6,173 nt of DNA from Chitinivibrionales bacterium (GTDB taxonomy: Bacteria > Fibrobacterota > Chitinivibrionia > Chitinivibrionales > WJMI01), in contig WJJU01000748.1 in the NCBI GenBank assembly GCA_014729595.1, positions 1-6,173 of the forward strand. The letters run 5' to 3'. Below the pieces are notes generated by a model. It was given only the letters and a program-made list of their open reading frames with translations, made no database searches and was not told the DNA's origin. Both the position numbers and the translations under genes were made by a program. Shown in pieces: positions 4,848 to 6,173 of this stretch. Position 1 is the first letter of the stretch; each line of letters starts with the position of its first letter.

Positions 4848-6173
4848 TCAGAAAAGAATACTGCTTCTTAGTTCAATAATAAGCCCTTCCCCGCCTATGG
4901 TATATTCGGTGAGGTCCGGACCGGGGAATCCCGAAACGATCAGGTCAAACGATAGGTTGTGCAAAGTGGTATAATTCAGCCCCCCGGTCAGCATTGCGCA
5001 CTTCTGATTCATATTGAACAATGCATTGGCGTTCAGCGTCATGTCGGGAACAATAAACCGGTTGATTTTCCCAAACACCGCAACGTACCATTTGGAAAAA
5101 GTGCGACGTCCCACGGCGCCTAATGTTGACAACAACGTGGTATCCTCGAGCATATCTGTGCCTTCGACCGCATCGAACGATGCCGTCATTGCCTCCGGGA
5201 GCGCGACCAACTCCATGAAATCCCCGTGCTCACTTCCAGAGTGGTCGTAATATCCTTCGATATTGAGTAAGATTCGATCCTGAGTATCGCCAAAATCAAA
5301 ATTCCGGCCTAAACCGAGTGATGCGCGAGGTACCCATGTCGCCTTTTCCCAGACCGGCGTGAAAGCGGATTGCGCCGAAACGGGATTCAGATTCATGTCC
5401 ACCCCGACCAAGCGATCAAGTCTCTTATGCAAGGCAAGCTCACCTGTTACCATAATATCCAGAAGACTTGTCGAGAAGTCGAATCCGAAGACGGGATCGA
5501 CATGCGGCTTTTTCCAAGCTGAAAAGGCAAATTCAACCGAGTTTACCAAGAATTCGGCCTTGAGCGCCAACGCGAGACTGTCAGCCCTTTGCACCGAACC
5601 CATATCGAGAAAACCATACAGATTGGCCGCCGTCCCGAAAGGCACGTGCGCCTTAAGACCGAAAGCGCCCTCGCGAGCACTCAATTCATCAAAAAACTGG
5701 GTTTTTTCGACATTCACCAAATCCACCGGATTAAAAAAGTACCCGCGTCCCCACTGCAGAACCTGTTTTCCGACGCGGAAAAAGGCTCGATAGCCGGCAT
5801 TCCAATCTAGAAACATTTCATTCAAGGCAAACGACACCGTGTCGTCCGCCGCCTGATACGCAAGCTCGGCATTCACGTATGATTTCACCGATTGGGGCAA
5901 TCGCACATCCAGATTAAAATTGCCGTGTATGTTGCCGCCGAACGAAGTACTAGCCATCTCGGGTTCATCGAAGAACAACCGATCAAACGGCGCGATTACC
6001 GAACCCGTTATCCCGCCCGAGAAGGACACCGATTTCTGATACCGTTCATCCACCACGTTCCCGGAATCCGTAAACTGCCTTGAATCGACGACCGTCGTGG
6101 TATCGCCGAAAAGCGCATCCTCATCGAGCTCGAATTCATCCTGAGCGACGGTAAGTGCCGACAGGGCGCAAAA
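4848..6173 (-). CDS. Porin-like outer-membrane beta-barrel protein, 5' end outside the window
   Basis: The frame is open from the right edge to the stop at 4850-4848, giving 441 visible residues. It continues past the GTG at 6056 without a stop, so that GTG is not the start. The first ten visible residues, FCALSALTVA, look like the end of a signal peptide cut before QDEFELDEDALFGD, so only about 10-15 codons are missing. The mature chain has no hydrophobic helices and many alternating amphipathic segments with aromatic girdles. It ends in 'LIIELRSSILF', a typical C-terminal barrel strand with terminal Phe recognised by the BAM machinery. The best conserved-looking block is 'VGKQVLQWGRGYFFNPVDL' (134-152), a 'GxQxxxWGxxxxFNPxDLxN' pattern seen in several porin-like families such as DUF1302-type proteins. 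I cannot name the exact family or substrate. It appears to be the last gene of its transcript, with a terminator at 4682-4741. Confidence 0.78.
   Translation of the reverse strand, partial: FCALSALTVAQDEFELDEDALFGDTTTVVDSRQFTDSGNVVDERYQKSVSFSGGITGSVIAPFDRLFFDEPEMASTSFGGNIHGNFNLDVRLPQSVKSYVNAELAYQAADDTVSFALNEMFLDWNAGYRAFFRVGKQVLQWGRGYFFNPVDLVNVEKTQFFDELSAREGAFGLKAHVPFGTAANLYGFLDMGSVQRADSLALALKAEFLVNSVEFAFSAWKKPHVDPVFGFDFSTSLLDIMVTGELALHKRLDRLVGVDMNLNPVSAQSAFTPVWEKATWVPRASLGLGRNFDFGDTQDRILLNIEGYYDHSGSEHGDFMELVALPEAMTASFDAVEGTDMLEDTTLLSTLGAVGRRTFSKWYVAVFGKINRFIVPDMTLNANALFNMNQKCAMLTGGLNYTTLHNLSFDLIVSGFPGPDLTEYTIGGEGLIIELRSSILF

Noticed and set aside
4814..4879. Perfect AAGGAGG followed five bases later by GTG on the + strand
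   Set aside because: The frame stops after 17 codons and overlaps the antisense of the outer-membrane protein's C-terminus; probably fortuitous.

Overview
The window reads as chromosomal DNA of a diderm (Gram-negative-type) bacterium of roughly balanced base composition. The diderm call rests on an outer-membrane beta-barrel gene with a signal-peptide remnant and a C-terminal phenylalanine. Lineage cannot be fixed from this stretch. The acidic 'DxDALFG' segment after the barrel's signal peptide and the separately encoded methionine-synthase activation domain would suit a spirochaete-like or other non-proteobacterial lineage. The AlaA aminotransferase, however, is strikingly like the enterobacterial protein. 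No mobile element, CRISPR array, rRNA or tRNA was found.

Layout, left to right. (1) The 3' end of a CrtI/phytoene-desaturase-type FAD oxidoreductase gene (+, ends 359). (2) A 567-base gap holding a strong GC hairpin, a candidate leftward promoter and a possible 43-residue cysteine-rich ORF. (3) alaA (-, 927-2144), with a terminator-like hairpin plus T-tract only about 30 bases before its start codon. (4) A 361-base divergent intergenic region with several inverted repeats. (5) A stand-alone MetH activation-domain protein (+, 2506-3255). (6) A short convergent gap. (7) prmA, ribosomal protein L11 methyltransferase (-, about 3437-4294). (8) A 553-base gap with a good leftward terminator and an imperfect palindrome. 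(9) A porin-like outer-membrane protein gene (-, 4848 to beyond the right edge).

These are mostly single genes separated by long gaps, not an operon. alaA (pyruvate/glutamate/alanine metabolism), the MetH-activation protein (B12/SAM/methionine metabolism) and prmA (a SAM-dependent methyltransferase) all touch amino-acid or SAM chemistry, but orientation and spacing give no evidence of co-transcription. I see no clear new multi-gene system. The two most interesting points are the terminator embedded in the alaA leader, which suggests attenuation or a riboswitch-like control, and the MetH-activation homologue whose SAM-binding signature has lost its Arg and Tyr.
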